From positions 34,233,501-34,297,500 of the forward strand of contig JARKIP010000005.1 in the NCBI GenBank assembly GCA_029990175.1: DNA of 64,000 nt. Direction: 5' to 3'. The stretch is from Petunia secreta. Its lineage: Eukaryota; Streptophyta; Magnoliopsida; Solanales; Solanaceae. Below are positions 53,201-63,329 of the stretch, piece by piece. The stretch's first letter is position 1. Every line of letters starts with the position of its first letter. The notes below the pieces were generated by a model. The model was given only the letters and a program-made list of their open reading frames with translations, was not told the DNA's origin and made no database searches. A program made the position numbers and the translations under genes.

Positions 53201-55623
53201 TAGGTTAATCCGTCATAAGGTATTTCACCGTTAAATCTATCTTTTATTTTTTGTCTAACTTTATCTGCAAATAAATGTGGTAGTCCACTTATAAATTTTT
53301 CTTTCCAATAACTATGATTACAATCTTCTCTAATCATTACTTTGTTTAGAAATATGTCTTTATACCATTTAAAGTCATGTAATTTTGGACATGATAAATT
53401 AGATAATATTTCTAAGCTTCTATCTTTAAATACTTTTGGTTCTCCAATAAAGTGTTTAATTATAGCATATAATAAAGTATTTATAGCATCTTCACGTACT
53501 TGTTCTTCTATTGTTTGATTAGTACTATTACTTTCTTGTTTAACTACCTTTATGATTGTAGTAGCATTAAGGACAGTTTCTCTATCTCTATCTGACAGAT
53601 AGTTGTCCCACCAATTTTTTAACATTCCTGTAAATCCGTAAGAAAGCAGGGTTGCTGCTTGCTTATCTGTATTACCTTTTATTTTATAGGCTGTTGCTGC
53701 TATTCCCATTTCATGTAATCTATTTAGTATTTGATGTTCTGCTTGTCCATCTATATTCCATTCAGTTATAGCATCACCTGAGTGAGAACTAAATGATACT
53801 AGATGTTCTTCTTCATACTGTATATCAGGAAATGTGGGTTTTTTATAATAATTTTTCTTATGATGATAATTAGATCCTAATTTATTTAATTGATTATTTA
53901 ATTCAGATAAGGTTTTTACCGAATTTTCTTTTTCTTTTGGAATTGTATTTATCGTCAAAGATGATTTTAACCTTTTAGTAATTTCATCTAGAACATCACC
54001 TTTTATTTCTAATCCACCTTTAGGAAGACTAGGGAATATATCTTTTGACATACTAGGTAGCCTGAAAATTGGATTTTCTTCAATATTATCTTCAAATTTT
54101 ATTCTTTTTTCTGGAAATGGTTTAAAAGAAGACTTGCTTCTCGCTTCTTCTACTTGATTGGCTATGACATGTAGTATTTGATTTGTATAATTACTTTGTT
54201 CTATTAATTTATTAATATCTTTGTTTTTAGGTTCTCCTTGGGCATCTATTGATGTTCTTTTAAAAGGATTTCCTATTACTACTTTATCACCTACTGGTAT
54301 ATTTATTTCTTCTAATGGGGGAATGGTAGATTCTATTATTTTATTACTTTTTGTATACCATTTTTTAACTACCATATTTAAAGATTCACAGTTAGCTAAT
54401 TTTCCTGTATATTCAAACCATTTAAAAAATTCTAAACTACACTTCCATTTTTTCATATCTTTCATCCATTTATCTCTAAATGATCTCCTCTGTTCTAAAG
54501 TGTAATTGTTTCTATACCATTCTCTTTTAATATTATTCTCTGGTTTTACCCAGAGTTGTTGGAGATATTTTATATCTGGTTCAAATGGTTCCTCTAACGT
54601 TATCATTCCTAAGGAGTCATTTATTTCACTAAAGGTTGGGCTTGATGGTTGATTGATTATGACAGGTTTGTATTCTGGTTGTGGAATTTTTTTACTAAAG
54701 TTAACACCTTTTAAATTTTTGCTTATTATGTCTTCTTCCTCCAGGGGACAAGAAGTAGATGGCCTTGAAAAGGACATTCTGGAAGATGAAGATGTAGCGT
54801 TAAAGGATCTAGATTTTAGGAATTTTAAATCTATTGATCCATCTGTATGTTGTATAACTTGCTCTATTTGTATAGATTCATTTTCCACTTTTGGTTCCGT
54901 GATGGAATCAAAGTGCCATTCATCTTTTGATAAGACTTCATCCCATTTAAGTAATCTTGGGACAAATATATTATGATGTCTAATATTTGCTTCCATTAAC
55001 ATTGTAACTCCTTTATGAGCTCTACTTGGTTTAGCTTTGGGAGCTAGAGTAGTTTTCATTAATTTATAATATACTCTATATATTATAGCTATTTCCCTGG
55101 CTTGATGTTTACTATTTAAATGTTTTGTTTTAATATTTAATGTTAGAGTATCTAATATTGTTGGATCATTAATATCAACTGAGAAATTTGGATAACAATT
55201 AAAGTATACTGGCCCATTTGCCATGTTACTTTGTAATACAGCTATTAATGAATCATCAAAGTTTAAGAATCTATTATCTCTTAATAATAAACATATAGGA
55301 ATATCTAATCCTAGCCTATGAAGTGGTTTTACAGCCACTTGCACTAGTCCTATATGTAGGAACTTATAACTTTTTCTATATTTTTCTATATCTTTTATAG
55401 ATAATAGTTGAATTGTTTCAACTGACTGATTTATAGCAATTGTTGATTCACATGTTTTAATATTAAATCTATTTATGAAGTCAAATGCTCCGACTTCATA
55501 TATTTTTTCTAACTTTTCTTTGGGAATATTCCAATTTAACAGATTATTTTCTATTTTTGATATTTTATCTATCTCTGTTGATAGGTTTATACTGTTTAAT
55601 ACTGACTGCGAAGATCCTTCCAT
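50215..55623 (-). CDS. Viral polyprotein MP-CP-protease-RT-RNase H, copy 1
   Basis: The first ATG is 55,623 (1,802 residues); the open frame begins nine codons earlier at a GTG. I prefer the ATG because the upstream ORF stops one base before it. Residues about 75-230 resemble a caulimovirid movement protein (CYPNFSVDINDP). A capsid region ends in a knuckle CYNCGKQGHKANDC (about 910). A Leu-rich coiled coil follows (about 1,080-1,120), then protease LLDSGADQNCI (about 1,165), RT YIDDVLIFS (about 1,510) and RNase H ETDASEIGFGG (about 1,655). No integrase. No internal stop or frameshift. Confidence 0.93.
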   Translation of the reverse strand: MEGSSQSVLNSINLSTEIDKISKIENNLLNWNIPKEKLEKIYEVGAFDFINRFNIKTCESTIAINQSVETIQLLSIKDIEKYRKSYKFLHIGLVQVAVKPLHRLGLDIPICLLLRDNRFLNFDDSLIAVLQSNMANGPVYFNCYPNFSVDINDPTILDTLTLNIKTKHLNSKHQAREIAIIYRVYYKLMKTTLAPKAKPSRAHKGVTMLMEANIRHHNIFVPRLLKWDEVLSKDEWHFDSITEPKVENESIQIEQVIQHTDGSIDLKFLKSRSFNATSSSSRMSFSRPSTSCPLEEEDIISKNLKGVNFSKKIPQPEYKPVIINQPSSPTFSEINDSLGMITLEEPFEPDIKYLQQLWVKPENNIKREWYRNNYTLEQRRSFRDKWMKDMKKWKCSLEFFKWFEYTGKLANCESLNMVVKKWYTKSNKIIESTIPPLEEINIPVGDKVVIGNPFKRTSIDAQGEPKNKDINKLIEQSNYTNQILHVIANQVEEARSKSSFKPFPEKRIKFEDNIEENPIFRLPSMSKDIFPSLPKGGLEIKGDVLDEITKRLKSSLTINTIPKEKENSVKTLSELNNQLNKLGSNYHHKKNYYKKPTFPDIQYEEEHLVSFSSHSGDAITEWNIDGQAEHQILNRLHEMGIAATAYKIKGNTDKQAATLLSYGFTGMLKNWWDNYLSDRDRETVLNATTIIKVVKQESNSTNQTIEEQVREDAINTLLYAIIKHFIGEPKVFKDRSLEILSNLSCPKLHDFKWYKDIFLNKVMIREDCNHSYWKEKFISGLPHLFADKVRQKIKDRFNGEIPYDGLTYGDIVSFINLTALELCTDMKLKNQLKRDYKITKKELGNFCSDFGYTKITAPSTEATKRSKKINRKDKSSNSNNYKRKSSKRYKKKNPKNASQNKQPSFKERCYNCGKQGHKANDCRVKTKKKNKINSLELDEDIKNKIYAILDENDNSEEESSSTDIISDDEQINIAYESSDSYTSESECDCPRGLCTCGTGSIKVISNENKEFFFDLIDQIKDEEIKREYLLKLKDIVLSRESNKPNISNPFSMKNILQKFDKKEEKISISDLYAELATLKQEVNILKQKVNKIEEENLALELIQETQKELNSKIIGESSNTKQVEAQDDELGVLAISKIKSQKWYVPIKLVINSEYSIQTVALLDSGADQNCIVEGLIPTKYCDKTSAKLFSASGEKLKIKYKLSNAHICNNNICFKNTFILIKELNEEVILGTPFLTQISPFTVNTTGITTNNLGKEIIFYFLNGPKQKEIDTLKERSIYKIQMIKNQINYIKDEIKIVKIEDQLKDKLIQDKILQAQKEIESEVCSDLPNAFWERKRHIVRLPYIEGFEDGSIPTKARPIQMNQELMEYCKKEINELLEKKIIRPSKSPWSCSAFYVNNNAERERGAPRLVINYKPLNKVLRWIRYPIPNKRDLLKRTYKAKIYSKFDMKSGFWQIQIDERDKYKTAFNVPFGQYEWNVMPFGLKNAPSEFQNIMNNIFNPYSSFSIVYIDDVLIFSENIDQHFKHLKIFLNIIKKNGLVVSAKKIKLFQTSIRFLGHDLSQGMYKPIYRAIEFSTKFPDVLTDKTQLQRFLGSLNYVSDFIPNLRQICEPLYQRLRKNPIPWSQEQTQTVQKVKRIVQRLPCLGIPHPDAFMIVETDASEIGFGGILKQRLSPKESEQLVRYCSGIWNGTQKNYSTIKKEILSIVLCITKFQDDLINKEFLLRVDCKAAKDVLQKDVKNLVSKQIFARWQALLSSFDFQIEFIKGEDNSLPDFLTREFLQKNHAALISSKAPKAIHGAAP

Positions 55624-55624
55624 T

Positions 55625-55840
55625 TTAATAATGAACTCCTGGACCGTCACAAGCTTTTCTATAATAACTTTCAGCTATAGGTTTTAACCTAAGTATTTCT
55701 GAAATATTATTTTGCATATAATGTAGAAAATCAATATTTCCTGTTAAGAGATATCTATATAGATTATCTTTTAAAAGCTTTTCATGGTCATTAATTTCTT
55801 TATCAATATTTATCCAGAGTTCTAGATAACCTGGATCCAT
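55625..55840 (-). CDS. Small viral ORF, 71 residues, copy 1
   Basis: ATG at 55,840. It ends TAA at 55,627-55,625, one base before the polyprotein ATG (TAAAATG). Such spacing is compatible with termination-reinitiation, known in other caulimovirids; here that is inference. The product is acidic at its N-terminus, with no motif I recognise. Identical in both copies as far as I can see. Confidence 0.7.
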   Translation of the reverse strand: MDPGYLELWINIDKEINDHEKLLKDNLYRYLLTGNIDFLHYMQNNISEILRLKPIAESYYRKACDGPGVHY

Positions 55841-56385
55841 ATTTATTTTAAAATATTATATTTTTATTTTTATTAAGGAAATCTCTTCTCCAAAGTTTAT
55901 AATATAGCAGAAGAGTTTCTTCTACGTAAGGATTATCGTTGTTTATTAAATCAGAAAAACATATATTCATAAAATAGATATAATAATCATTATCATTATA
56001 TTTGTTAAACCAATGTTTCATATAATACGGGAGTTAAGTGTTTTTTGTTTTCTTATGGGGGGGTTATCCTATAGTTAACTCTACTCTTTTCTATTAAGGT
56101 GTTTTCTTTATTCAGATTTCTTTCGTTCTTATCCTATGTAGCTAAGCGACGGGAACACCAATCCGGGTCCGGCCCTACGTCCTCCTAGACTCAACGGGCT
56201 AATCCAACGGAACTTTATGGCTTGCCAACGTCTAAACCGGAGATTAATCGGTTACCTTGACACAAGGATAAGGACTAAGAGATATGAACAAGAAAACAGG
56301 CTTAACAGAAAATTTCGAGTTAACAAGGATAACAAGTGATTTAGCCGACGATCATATTGGCTCTGATACCATAGGGGCAATAGAA
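55841..56385 (-). other. Viral leader between PBS and first ORF
   Basis: No ORF of note. AT-rich near 55,850-56,030, then a G-rich/C-rich run and a moderately GC-rich stretch (56,150-56,260) that could fold, as caulimovirid leaders do. Folding not computed. Confidence 0.65.
56358..56371 (-). promoter_or_regulatory. Viral primer binding site
   Basis: TGGTATCAGAGCCA on the minus strand, complementary to initiator tRNA-Met and the conventional origin of caulimovirid maps. It lies 14 bp inside the unit from the point equivalent to the left junction of the array. Confidence 0.92.
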
Positions 56386-56781
56386 CTTCGCGGAAAACAT
56401 ATTTATGAAATTAAAAGATTAATAATTAAATAAAATCTAATAATTAAAATAAATATTGAAAATATTTAATTGAACAGAAGACTTACTATTAAATTCAGAA
56501 CTGTTTATTGAACTTCAAAGAACATTTGTTTACAGAGAGAGTAATACAGAGAATGTAGGCAATATTTCGAAGGGGATTTTCGAGTGATGCCTTACTTCTG
56601 ATTTCTATTCGTATTTATAGCTGCTAATAATACTATTCTCCTTTACAGGTGGAGAGCTATTAACGGGGAATCTTTATCTTTTATAAAGTAAGATAAGATT
56701 TACATTATTGCTGATAATGGGTTCTTGTCAGGAATCTTATCTTCACAAAAGTAAAGTAAGATCTATTTGTCGTCTTCTTCT
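56386..56781 (-). promoter_or_regulatory. Viral promoter and polyadenylation region, copy 2
   Basis: TATAAATA on the minus strand at 56,612-56,619, AATAAA at 56,504-56,509, then the PBS at 56,371. Because a complete unit lies downstream, this promoter could in principle give a full-length, terminally redundant RNA across copy 1. Expression is not shown by sequence. Confidence 0.75.
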
Positions 56782-57975
56782 TTAAAATTCCGTGAGATAC
56801 GCTTGAGCAATCCCGTGTGGGTCCTCCATATCTCCATTATCTTCTGCTGATGCTGTTGATGATGCAGTATCCAATAATTCAGTAATTTGAGCTATTTCAT
56901 TGCCGTTTGCTTGGTCTAAATTCGCCAAGGCCTGTTGAAGTTTCCTTTTCAATGCTTCTTTGGATAATCTGTTAGCTGATTCGGTCTTTATCTGACTTTG
57001 TACCTGTTTATTTTTAGGGGTCCATCCCTTGATTTTAATAGTCTTAACAAGGTATCTGACCTTGTATAGTACTTCAATGTTAAACTCCCAACTGATAATG
57101 TAGGACACTCTTTTTGCCACAAAGAATTCACATAATTGTATATATTCTGGTAATGCCGCTAATTCTTCATTTTCTTTTTGATAATTTGTGTGTAGCTGTT
57201 TGAAAGAAGGTGATAATACTCTTTCATCTGCTCCGAATATACTCCACCATTCATAGAACCATCTGGGAATGGGACTTGTTGAAATCTGTTCACAGAACTT
57301 GACAAACCATGAATGGCTGCCAGGTCTTAAATATATAAAGTTAATCCATGCGTTTTTATAGTCATAAAAATTGTAACTTGATATTTTAAAATCAACTGGT
57401 AATGGGAATTGGATTGGCGTGTGTAGATGATCTACTGGCCAGTCCGCAGGGCTTAAAATCTTTTTTATAGTAAACTTGGAGTATCGAATACTCCTCGGAT
57501 CATTTTTTTCTGCTAATTCATTCTCGATTTCTATTGAATTTGTTGCTATTAATATGGCCTCATAAAACTCTCTTGTTTTATAAGGGTTATCGGTTTCTAT
57601 GTAATTCCTGTCTGAGTAGCAGGTCTTGATAATTTCTGTAATTCGTTTTTCAACGAACTTTCTTTCAATGGCAATAACTGGTATCTGTTGACTATTTATC
57701 CAATCGAATTTTTGAGGGTTTGCTGTTGAAGAGCTTGCTGCTTGTTCATGTTTGATAGGAGGCTGTACCGCCTCAGAATAACTGTTTATACTTCTCCTGG
57801 CATAACTATTTAATGACTGTTTTGAAGTTCCGGATATTGTTTCCTTCTTTACCGGGGTTGGAGGAGGTAATTGAGGAAATTCTGCTAGGGCTGTATATCT
57901 GTTTATGTGTGGGTTCTGGTTATGGTGCTGCTCCATGAATTGCCTTGGGGGCCTTACTGGAAATAAGGGTCGCAT
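56782..57975 (-). CDS. Viral downstream ORF, 397 residues, copy 2
   Basis: Same as copy 1 with two residue differences that I see (AEKND for ADKND; CEFF for CKFF). ATG at 57,975 overlaps the polyprotein end by 56 nt. Open throughout. Confidence 0.8.
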   Translation of the reverse strand: MRPLFPVRPPRQFMEQHHNQNPHINRYTALAEFPQLPPPTPVKKETISGTSKQSLNSYARRSINSYSEAVQPPIKHEQAASSSTANPQKFDWINSQQIPVIAIERKFVEKRITEIIKTCYSDRNYIETDNPYKTREFYEAILIATNSIEIENELAEKNDPRSIRYSKFTIKKILSPADWPVDHLHTPIQFPLPVDFKISSYNFYDYKNAWINFIYLRPGSHSWFVKFCEQISTSPIPRWFYEWWSIFGADERVLSPSFKQLHTNYQKENEELAALPEYIQLCEFFVAKRVSYIISWEFNIEVLYKVRYLVKTIKIKGWTPKNKQVQSQIKTESANRLSKEALKRKLQQALANLDQANGNEIAQITELLDTASSTASAEDNGDMEDPHGIAQAYLTEF

Positions 57976-60900
57976 GATTTTTCTGTAAGAATTCTCTGGT
58001 TAAAAAATCTGGAAGACTATTGTCTTCTCCTTTAATAAATTCTATTTGAAAATCAAAGCTAGATAATAAAGCTTGCCATCTGGCAAATATTTGTTTTGAA
58101 ACTAAATTTTTAACATCTTTTTGCAAAACATCTTTTGCTGCTTTACAGTCAACTCTTAAAAGAAATTCTTTGTTTATTAGATCATCTTGAAATTTAGTTA
58201 TACATAAAACTATTGATAAAATTTCTTTTTTTATAGTACTATAATTTTTTTGAGTTCCGTTCCATATGCCAGAGCAGTATCGGACTAATTGTTCAGACTC
58301 TTTTGGAGAGAGACGCTGTTTAAGAATTCCTCCGAAACCTATTTCAGAGGCATCGGTTTCAACAATCATAAAGGCATCCGGATGTGGTATGCCTAGACAT
58401 GGAAGTCTTTGAACAATTCTTTTGACCTTTTGGACTGTTTGTGTTTGTTCTTGGCTCCAAGGAATTGGATTTTTCCTAAGACGCTGATAAAGGGGTTCAC
58501 ATATTTGTCTAAGATTTGGAATAAAATCTGAGACATAGTTGAGGCTTCCTAAAAATCTTTGTAACTGAGTTTTATCTGTTAAAACATCTGGAAATTTTGT
58601 AGAAAATTCTATGGCTCTATAAATTGGTTTATACATGCCTTGAGATAAGTCATGTCCTAAAAATCTGATAGAGGTTTGAAATAGTTTGATCTTTTTGGCA
58701 CTCACTACCAGCCCATTTTTCTTAATAATATTAAGAAATATCTTTAAATGCTTAAAATGTTGATCTATATTTTCTGAAAATATTAATACGTCATCTATAT
58801 AAACTATTGAGAATGAACTATATGGATTAAATATATTATTCATTATATTTTGAAATTCTGATGGGGCATTTTTTAATCCAAAGGGCATAACATTCCATTC
58901 ATATTGGCCAAAAGGCACATTAAATGCTGTTTTATACTTATCCCTTTCATCTATTTGGATTTGCCAAAATCCTGATTTCATATCAAATTTACTATATATT
59001 TTAGCCTTATACGTTCTTTTTAATAAATCTCTTTTATTTGGAATTGGATATCGTATCCATCTTAATACTTTGTTTAAAGGTTTATAATTTATAACTAATC
59101 TTGGAGCTCCTCTTTCTCGTTCAGCATTGTTATTAACATAAAATGCGGAACAACTCCAAGGTGACTTAGAGGGACGAATTATTTTCTTTTCTAATAATTC
59201 ATTAATTTCCTTTTTACAATATTCCATTAATTCTTGGTTCATTTGAATTGGTCTAGCCTTAGTGGGGATAGATCCATCTTCAAATCCTTCTATATATGGT
59301 AATCGTACTATATGCCTTTTTCTTTCCCAAAAGGCATTAGGTAGATCTGAACAAACTTCAGATTCTATTTCTTTTTGGGCTTGTAGTATTTTATCTTGAA
59401 TTAATTTATCTTTAAGCTGGTCTTCTATTTTAACAATTTTAATTTCATCTTTTATGTAGTTTATTTGATTTTTTATCATTTGTATTTTATAGATACTTCT
59501 TTCTTTTAGAGTATCTATTTCTTTTTGTTTTGGACCATTTAGGAAATAAAATATTATTTCTTTACCAAGATTATTGGTAGTAATACCTGTTGTATTTACT
59601 GTAAAAGGAGATATCTGAGTTAAAAAGGGAGTTCCTAATATGACTTCTTCGTTCAATTCTTTTATTAGAATAAATGTATTTTTAAAGCATATGTTATTAT
59701 TACATATATGTGCATTAGATAATTTATATTTTATTTTAAGTTTTTCTCCTGATGCAGAGAATAATTTTGCTGATGTTTTATCACAATATTTTGTTGGAAT
59801 CAATCCTTCTACTATACAATTTTGGTCAGCACCAGAGTCTAGTAAAGCTACTGTCTGGATACTGTATTCACTATTTATGACTAATTTTATTGGTACATAC
59901 CATTTTTGAGACTTAATTTTAGAGATAGCCAAGACTCCTAATTCGTCGTCTTGTGCTTCTACTTGTTTAGTATTTGAACTTTCTCCTATTATTTTAGAAT
60001 TTAACTCCTTTTGAGTTTCTTGACTTAATTCTAGAGCAAGGTTTTCTTCCTCTATTTTATTAACTTTTTGTTTTAATATGTTAACTTCTTGTTTTAATGT
60101 TGCTAATTCTGCATAAAGATCTGATATAGATATTTTTTCTTCTTTTTTATCAAATTTTTGTAGAATATTTTTCATACTAAAAGGATTGGATATGTTAGGT
60201 TTATTTGATTCTCTACTTAAGACTATATCTTTTAATTTTAAAAGATATTCTCTTTTAATTTCTTCATCCTTTATTTGATCTATTAGATCAAAGAAGAATT
60301 CTTTATTTTCATTTGATATGACTTTTATTGAACCTGTCCCGCAGGTACATAATCCTCTAGGACAATCACACTCTGATTCGGAAGTGTAACTATCACTAGA
60401 CTCATATGCTATATTAATTTGTTCATCATCACTTATGATATCCGTGGATGAACTTTCTTCTTCACTATTATCATTTTCGTCTAGTATAGCATATATTTTA
60501 TTCTTAATGTCTTCATCTAATTCTAAACTATTAATCTTATTTTTCTTCTTTGTCTTGACTCTACAATCATTTGCTTTATGGCCTTGTTTTCCACAATTAT
60601 AGCATCTTTCTTTAAAAGAAGGTTGCTTATTCTGACTTGCATTTTTTGGATTTTTCTTCTTATATCTTTTGGAAGATTTTCTTTTATAATTACTACTATT
60701 GCTACTTTTGTCTTTTCTATTTATCTTTTTGGATCTTTTTGTTGCCTCGGTAGACGGGACAGTTATCTTAGTATAACCAAAATCACTACAGAAATTTCCT
60801 AATTCTTTCTTAGTGATTTTATAATCTCTTTTTAACTGATTTTTTAATTTCATATCAGTACATAGTTCTAAAGCTGTTATGTTAATAAAGCTTACTATAT

Positions 60901-63328
60901 CACCATAGGTTAATCCGTCATAAGGTATTTCACCGTTAAATCTATCTTTTATTTTTTGTCTAACTTTATCTGCAAATAAATGTGGTAGTCCACTTATAAA
61001 TTTTTCTTTCCAATAACTATGATTACAATCTTCTCTAATCATTACTTTGTTTAGAAATATGTCTTTATACCATTTAAAGTCATGTAATTTTGGACATGAT
61101 AAATTAGATAATATTTCTAAGCTTCTATCTTTAAATACTTTTGGTTCTCCAATAAAGTGTTTAATTATAGCATATAATAAAGTATTTATAGCATCTTCAC
61201 GTACTTGTTCTTCTATTGTTTGATTAGTACTATTACTTTCTTGTTTAACTACCTTTATGATTGTAGTAGCATTAAGGACAGTTTCTCTATCTCTATCTGA
61301 CAGATAGTTGTCCCACCAATTTTTTAACATTCCTGTAAATCCGTAAGAAAGCAGGGTTGCTGCTTGCTTATCTGTATTACCTTTTATTTTATAGGCTGTT
61401 GCTGCTATTCCCATTTCATGTAATCTATTTAGTATTTGATGTTCTGCTTGTCCATCTATATTCCATTCAGTTATAGCATCACCTGAGTGAGAACTAAATG
61501 ATACTAGATGTTCTTCTTCATACTGTATATCAGGAAATGTGGGTTTTTTATAATAATTTTTCTTATGATGATAATTAGATCCTAATTTATTTAATTGATT
61601 ATTTAATTCAGATAAGGTTTTTACCGAATTTTCTTTTTCTTTTGGAATTGTATTTATCGTCAAAGATGATTTTAACCTTTTAGTAATTTCATCTAGAACA
61701 TCACCTTTTATTTCTAATCCACCTTTAGGAAGACTAGGGAATTTATCTTTTGACATATTAGGTAGCCTGAAAATTGGATTTTCTTCAATATTATTTTCAA
61801 ATTTTATTCTTTTCTCTGGGAATGGTTTAAAAGAAGACTTGCTTCTCGCTTCTTCTACTTGATTGGCTATGACATGTAGTATTTGATTTGTATAATTACT
61901 TTGTTCTATTAATTTATTAATATCTTTGTTTTTAGGTTCTCCTTGGGCATCTATTGATGTTCTTTTAAAAGGATTTCCTATTACTACTTTATCACCTACT
62001 GGTATATTTATTTCTTCTAATGGGGGAATGGTAGATTCTATTATTTTATTACTTTTTGTATACCATTTTTTAACTACCATATTTAAAGATTCACAGTTAG
62101 CTAATTTTCCTGTATATTCAAACCATTTAAAAAATTCTAAACTACACTTCCATTTTTTCATATCTTTCATCCATTTATCTCTAAATGATCTCCTCTGTTC
62201 TAAAGTGTAATTGTTTCTATACCATTCTCTTTTAATATTATTCTCTGGTTTTACCCAGAGTTGTTGGAGATATTTTATATCTGGTTCAAATGGTTCCTCT
62301 AACGTTATCATTCCTAAGGAGTCATTTATTTCACTAAAGGTTGGGCTTGATGGTTGATTGATTATGACAGGTTTGTATTCTGGTTGTGGAATTTTTTTAC
62401 TAAAGTTAACACCTTTTAAATTTTTGCTTATTATGTCTTCTTCCTCCAGGGGACAAGAAGTAGATGGCCTTGAAAAGGACATTCTGGAAGATGAAGATGT
62501 AGCGTTAAAGGATCTAGATTTTAGGAATTTTAAATCTATTGATCCATCTGTATGTTGTATAACTTGCTCTATTTGTATAGATTCATTTTCCACTTTTGGT
62601 TCCGTGATGGAATCAAAGTGCCATTCATCTTTTGATAAGACTTCATCCCATTTAAGTAATCTTGGGACAAATATATTATGATGTCTAATATTTGCTTCCA
62701 TTAACATTGTAACTCCTTTATGAGCTCTACTTGGTTTAGCTTTGGGAGCTAGAGTAGTTTTCATTAATTTATAATATACTCTATATATTATAGCTATTTC
62801 TCTGGCTTGATGTTTACTATTTAAATGTTTTGTTTTAATATTTAATGTTAGAGTATCTAATATTGTTGGATCATTAATATCAACTGAGAAATTTGGATAA
62901 CAATTAAAGTATACTGGCCCATTTGCCATGTTACTTTGTAATACAGCTATTAATGAATCATCAAAGTTTAAGAATCTATTATCTCTTAATAATAAACATA
63001 TAGGAATATCTAATCCTAGCCTATGAAGTGGTTTTACAGCCACTTGCACTAGTCCTATATGTAGGAACTTATAACTTTTTCTATATTTTTCTATATCTTT
63101 TATAGATAATAGTTGAATTGTTTCAACTGACTGATTTATAGCAATTTTTGATTCACATGTTTTAATATTAAATCTATTTATGAAGTCAAATGCTTCGACT
63201 TCATATATTTTTTCTAACTTTTCTTTGGGAATATTCCAATTTAACAGATTATTTTCTATTTTTGATATTTTATCTATCTCTGTTGATAGGTTTATACTGT
63301 TTAATACTGACTGCGAAGATCCTTCCAT
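57920..63328 (-). CDS. Viral polyprotein, copy 2
   Basis: Same domain order and length as copy 1, open throughout. About ten residue differences by eye, for example VEAF/VGAF near the N-terminus, LPNMSKDKF/LPSMSKDIF before the capsid, LSQET/LIQET in the coiled coil and NHATL/NHAAL at the end. None falls in the CCHC, DSG, YIDD or ETDAS motifs. Confidence 0.93.
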   Translation of the reverse strand: MEGSSQSVLNSINLSTEIDKISKIENNLLNWNIPKEKLEKIYEVEAFDFINRFNIKTCESKIAINQSVETIQLLSIKDIEKYRKSYKFLHIGLVQVAVKPLHRLGLDIPICLLLRDNRFLNFDDSLIAVLQSNMANGPVYFNCYPNFSVDINDPTILDTLTLNIKTKHLNSKHQAREIAIIYRVYYKLMKTTLAPKAKPSRAHKGVTMLMEANIRHHNIFVPRLLKWDEVLSKDEWHFDSITEPKVENESIQIEQVIQHTDGSIDLKFLKSRSFNATSSSSRMSFSRPSTSCPLEEEDIISKNLKGVNFSKKIPQPEYKPVIINQPSSPTFSEINDSLGMITLEEPFEPDIKYLQQLWVKPENNIKREWYRNNYTLEQRRSFRDKWMKDMKKWKCSLEFFKWFEYTGKLANCESLNMVVKKWYTKSNKIIESTIPPLEEINIPVGDKVVIGNPFKRTSIDAQGEPKNKDINKLIEQSNYTNQILHVIANQVEEARSKSSFKPFPEKRIKFENNIEENPIFRLPNMSKDKFPSLPKGGLEIKGDVLDEITKRLKSSLTINTIPKEKENSVKTLSELNNQLNKLGSNYHHKKNYYKKPTFPDIQYEEEHLVSFSSHSGDAITEWNIDGQAEHQILNRLHEMGIAATAYKIKGNTDKQAATLLSYGFTGMLKNWWDNYLSDRDRETVLNATTIIKVVKQESNSTNQTIEEQVREDAINTLLYAIIKHFIGEPKVFKDRSLEILSNLSCPKLHDFKWYKDIFLNKVMIREDCNHSYWKEKFISGLPHLFADKVRQKIKDRFNGEIPYDGLTYGDIVSFINITALELCTDMKLKNQLKRDYKITKKELGNFCSDFGYTKITVPSTEATKRSKKINRKDKSSNSSNYKRKSSKRYKKKNPKNASQNKQPSFKERCYNCGKQGHKANDCRVKTKKKNKINSLELDEDIKNKIYAILDENDNSEEESSSTDIISDDEQINIAYESSDSYTSESECDCPRGLCTCGTGSIKVISNENKEFFFDLIDQIKDEEIKREYLLKLKDIVLSRESNKPNISNPFSMKNILQKFDKKEEKISISDLYAELATLKQEVNILKQKVNKIEEENLALELSQETQKELNSKIIGESSNTKQVEAQDDELGVLAISKIKSQKWYVPIKLVINSEYSIQTVALLDSGADQNCIVEGLIPTKYCDKTSAKLFSASGEKLKIKYKLSNAHICNNNICFKNTFILIKELNEEVILGTPFLTQISPFTVNTTGITTNNLGKEIIFYFLNGPKQKEIDTLKERSIYKIQMIKNQINYIKDEIKIVKIEDQLKDKLIQDKILQAQKEIESEVCSDLPNAFWERKRHIVRLPYIEGFEDGSIPTKARPIQMNQELMEYCKKEINELLEKKIIRPSKSPWSCSAFYVNNNAERERGAPRLVINYKPLNKVLRWIRYPIPNKRDLLKRTYKAKIYSKFDMKSGFWQIQIDERDKYKTAFNVPFGQYEWNVMPFGLKNAPSEFQNIMNNIFNPYSSFSIVYIDDVLIFSENIDQHFKHLKIFLNIIKKNGLVVSAKKIKLFQTSIRFLGHDLSQGMYKPIYRAIEFSTKFPDVLTDKTQLQRFLGSLNYVSDFIPNLRQICEPLYQRLRKNPIPWSQEQTQTVQKVKRIVQRLPCLGIPHPDAFMIVETDASEIGFGGILKQRLSPKESEQLVRYCSGIWNGTQKNYSTIKKEILSIVLCITKFQDDLINKEFLLRVDCKAAKDVLQKDVKNLVSKQIFARWQALLSSFDFQIEFIKGEDNSLPDFLTREFLQKNHATLISSKAPKAIHGAAP

Positions 63329-63329
63329 T

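Larger units (their letters stand above)
48681..56385 (-). mobile_element. Endogenous pararetrovirus, unit copy 1
   Basis: A 7,705-bp unit on the minus strand, repeated head to tail in copy 2. It has the Caulimoviridae layout: tRNA-Met PBS, 71-codon ORF, polyprotein with MP, CP, protease, RT and RNase H but no integrase, 397-codon ORF, and an intergenic promoter. A second ORF after a large MP-to-RNase H polyprotein fits florendoviruses better than the single-ORF petuviruses, but I cannot confirm the genus. The left end lies in G5 RT. Confidence 0.93.

Noticed and set aside
51935..54976. Plus-strand ORFs of 74-107 codons inside the viral units, duplicated at +7,705
   Set aside because: They lie antisense to the polyprotein and share its codon pattern. 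Duplication follows from the tandem repeat.
56358..56371. tRNA gene fragment
   Set aside because: Only the 3'-end complement of tRNA-Met is present, as expected of a primer binding site; no cloverleaf around it. The same holds for the LTR element PBSs.
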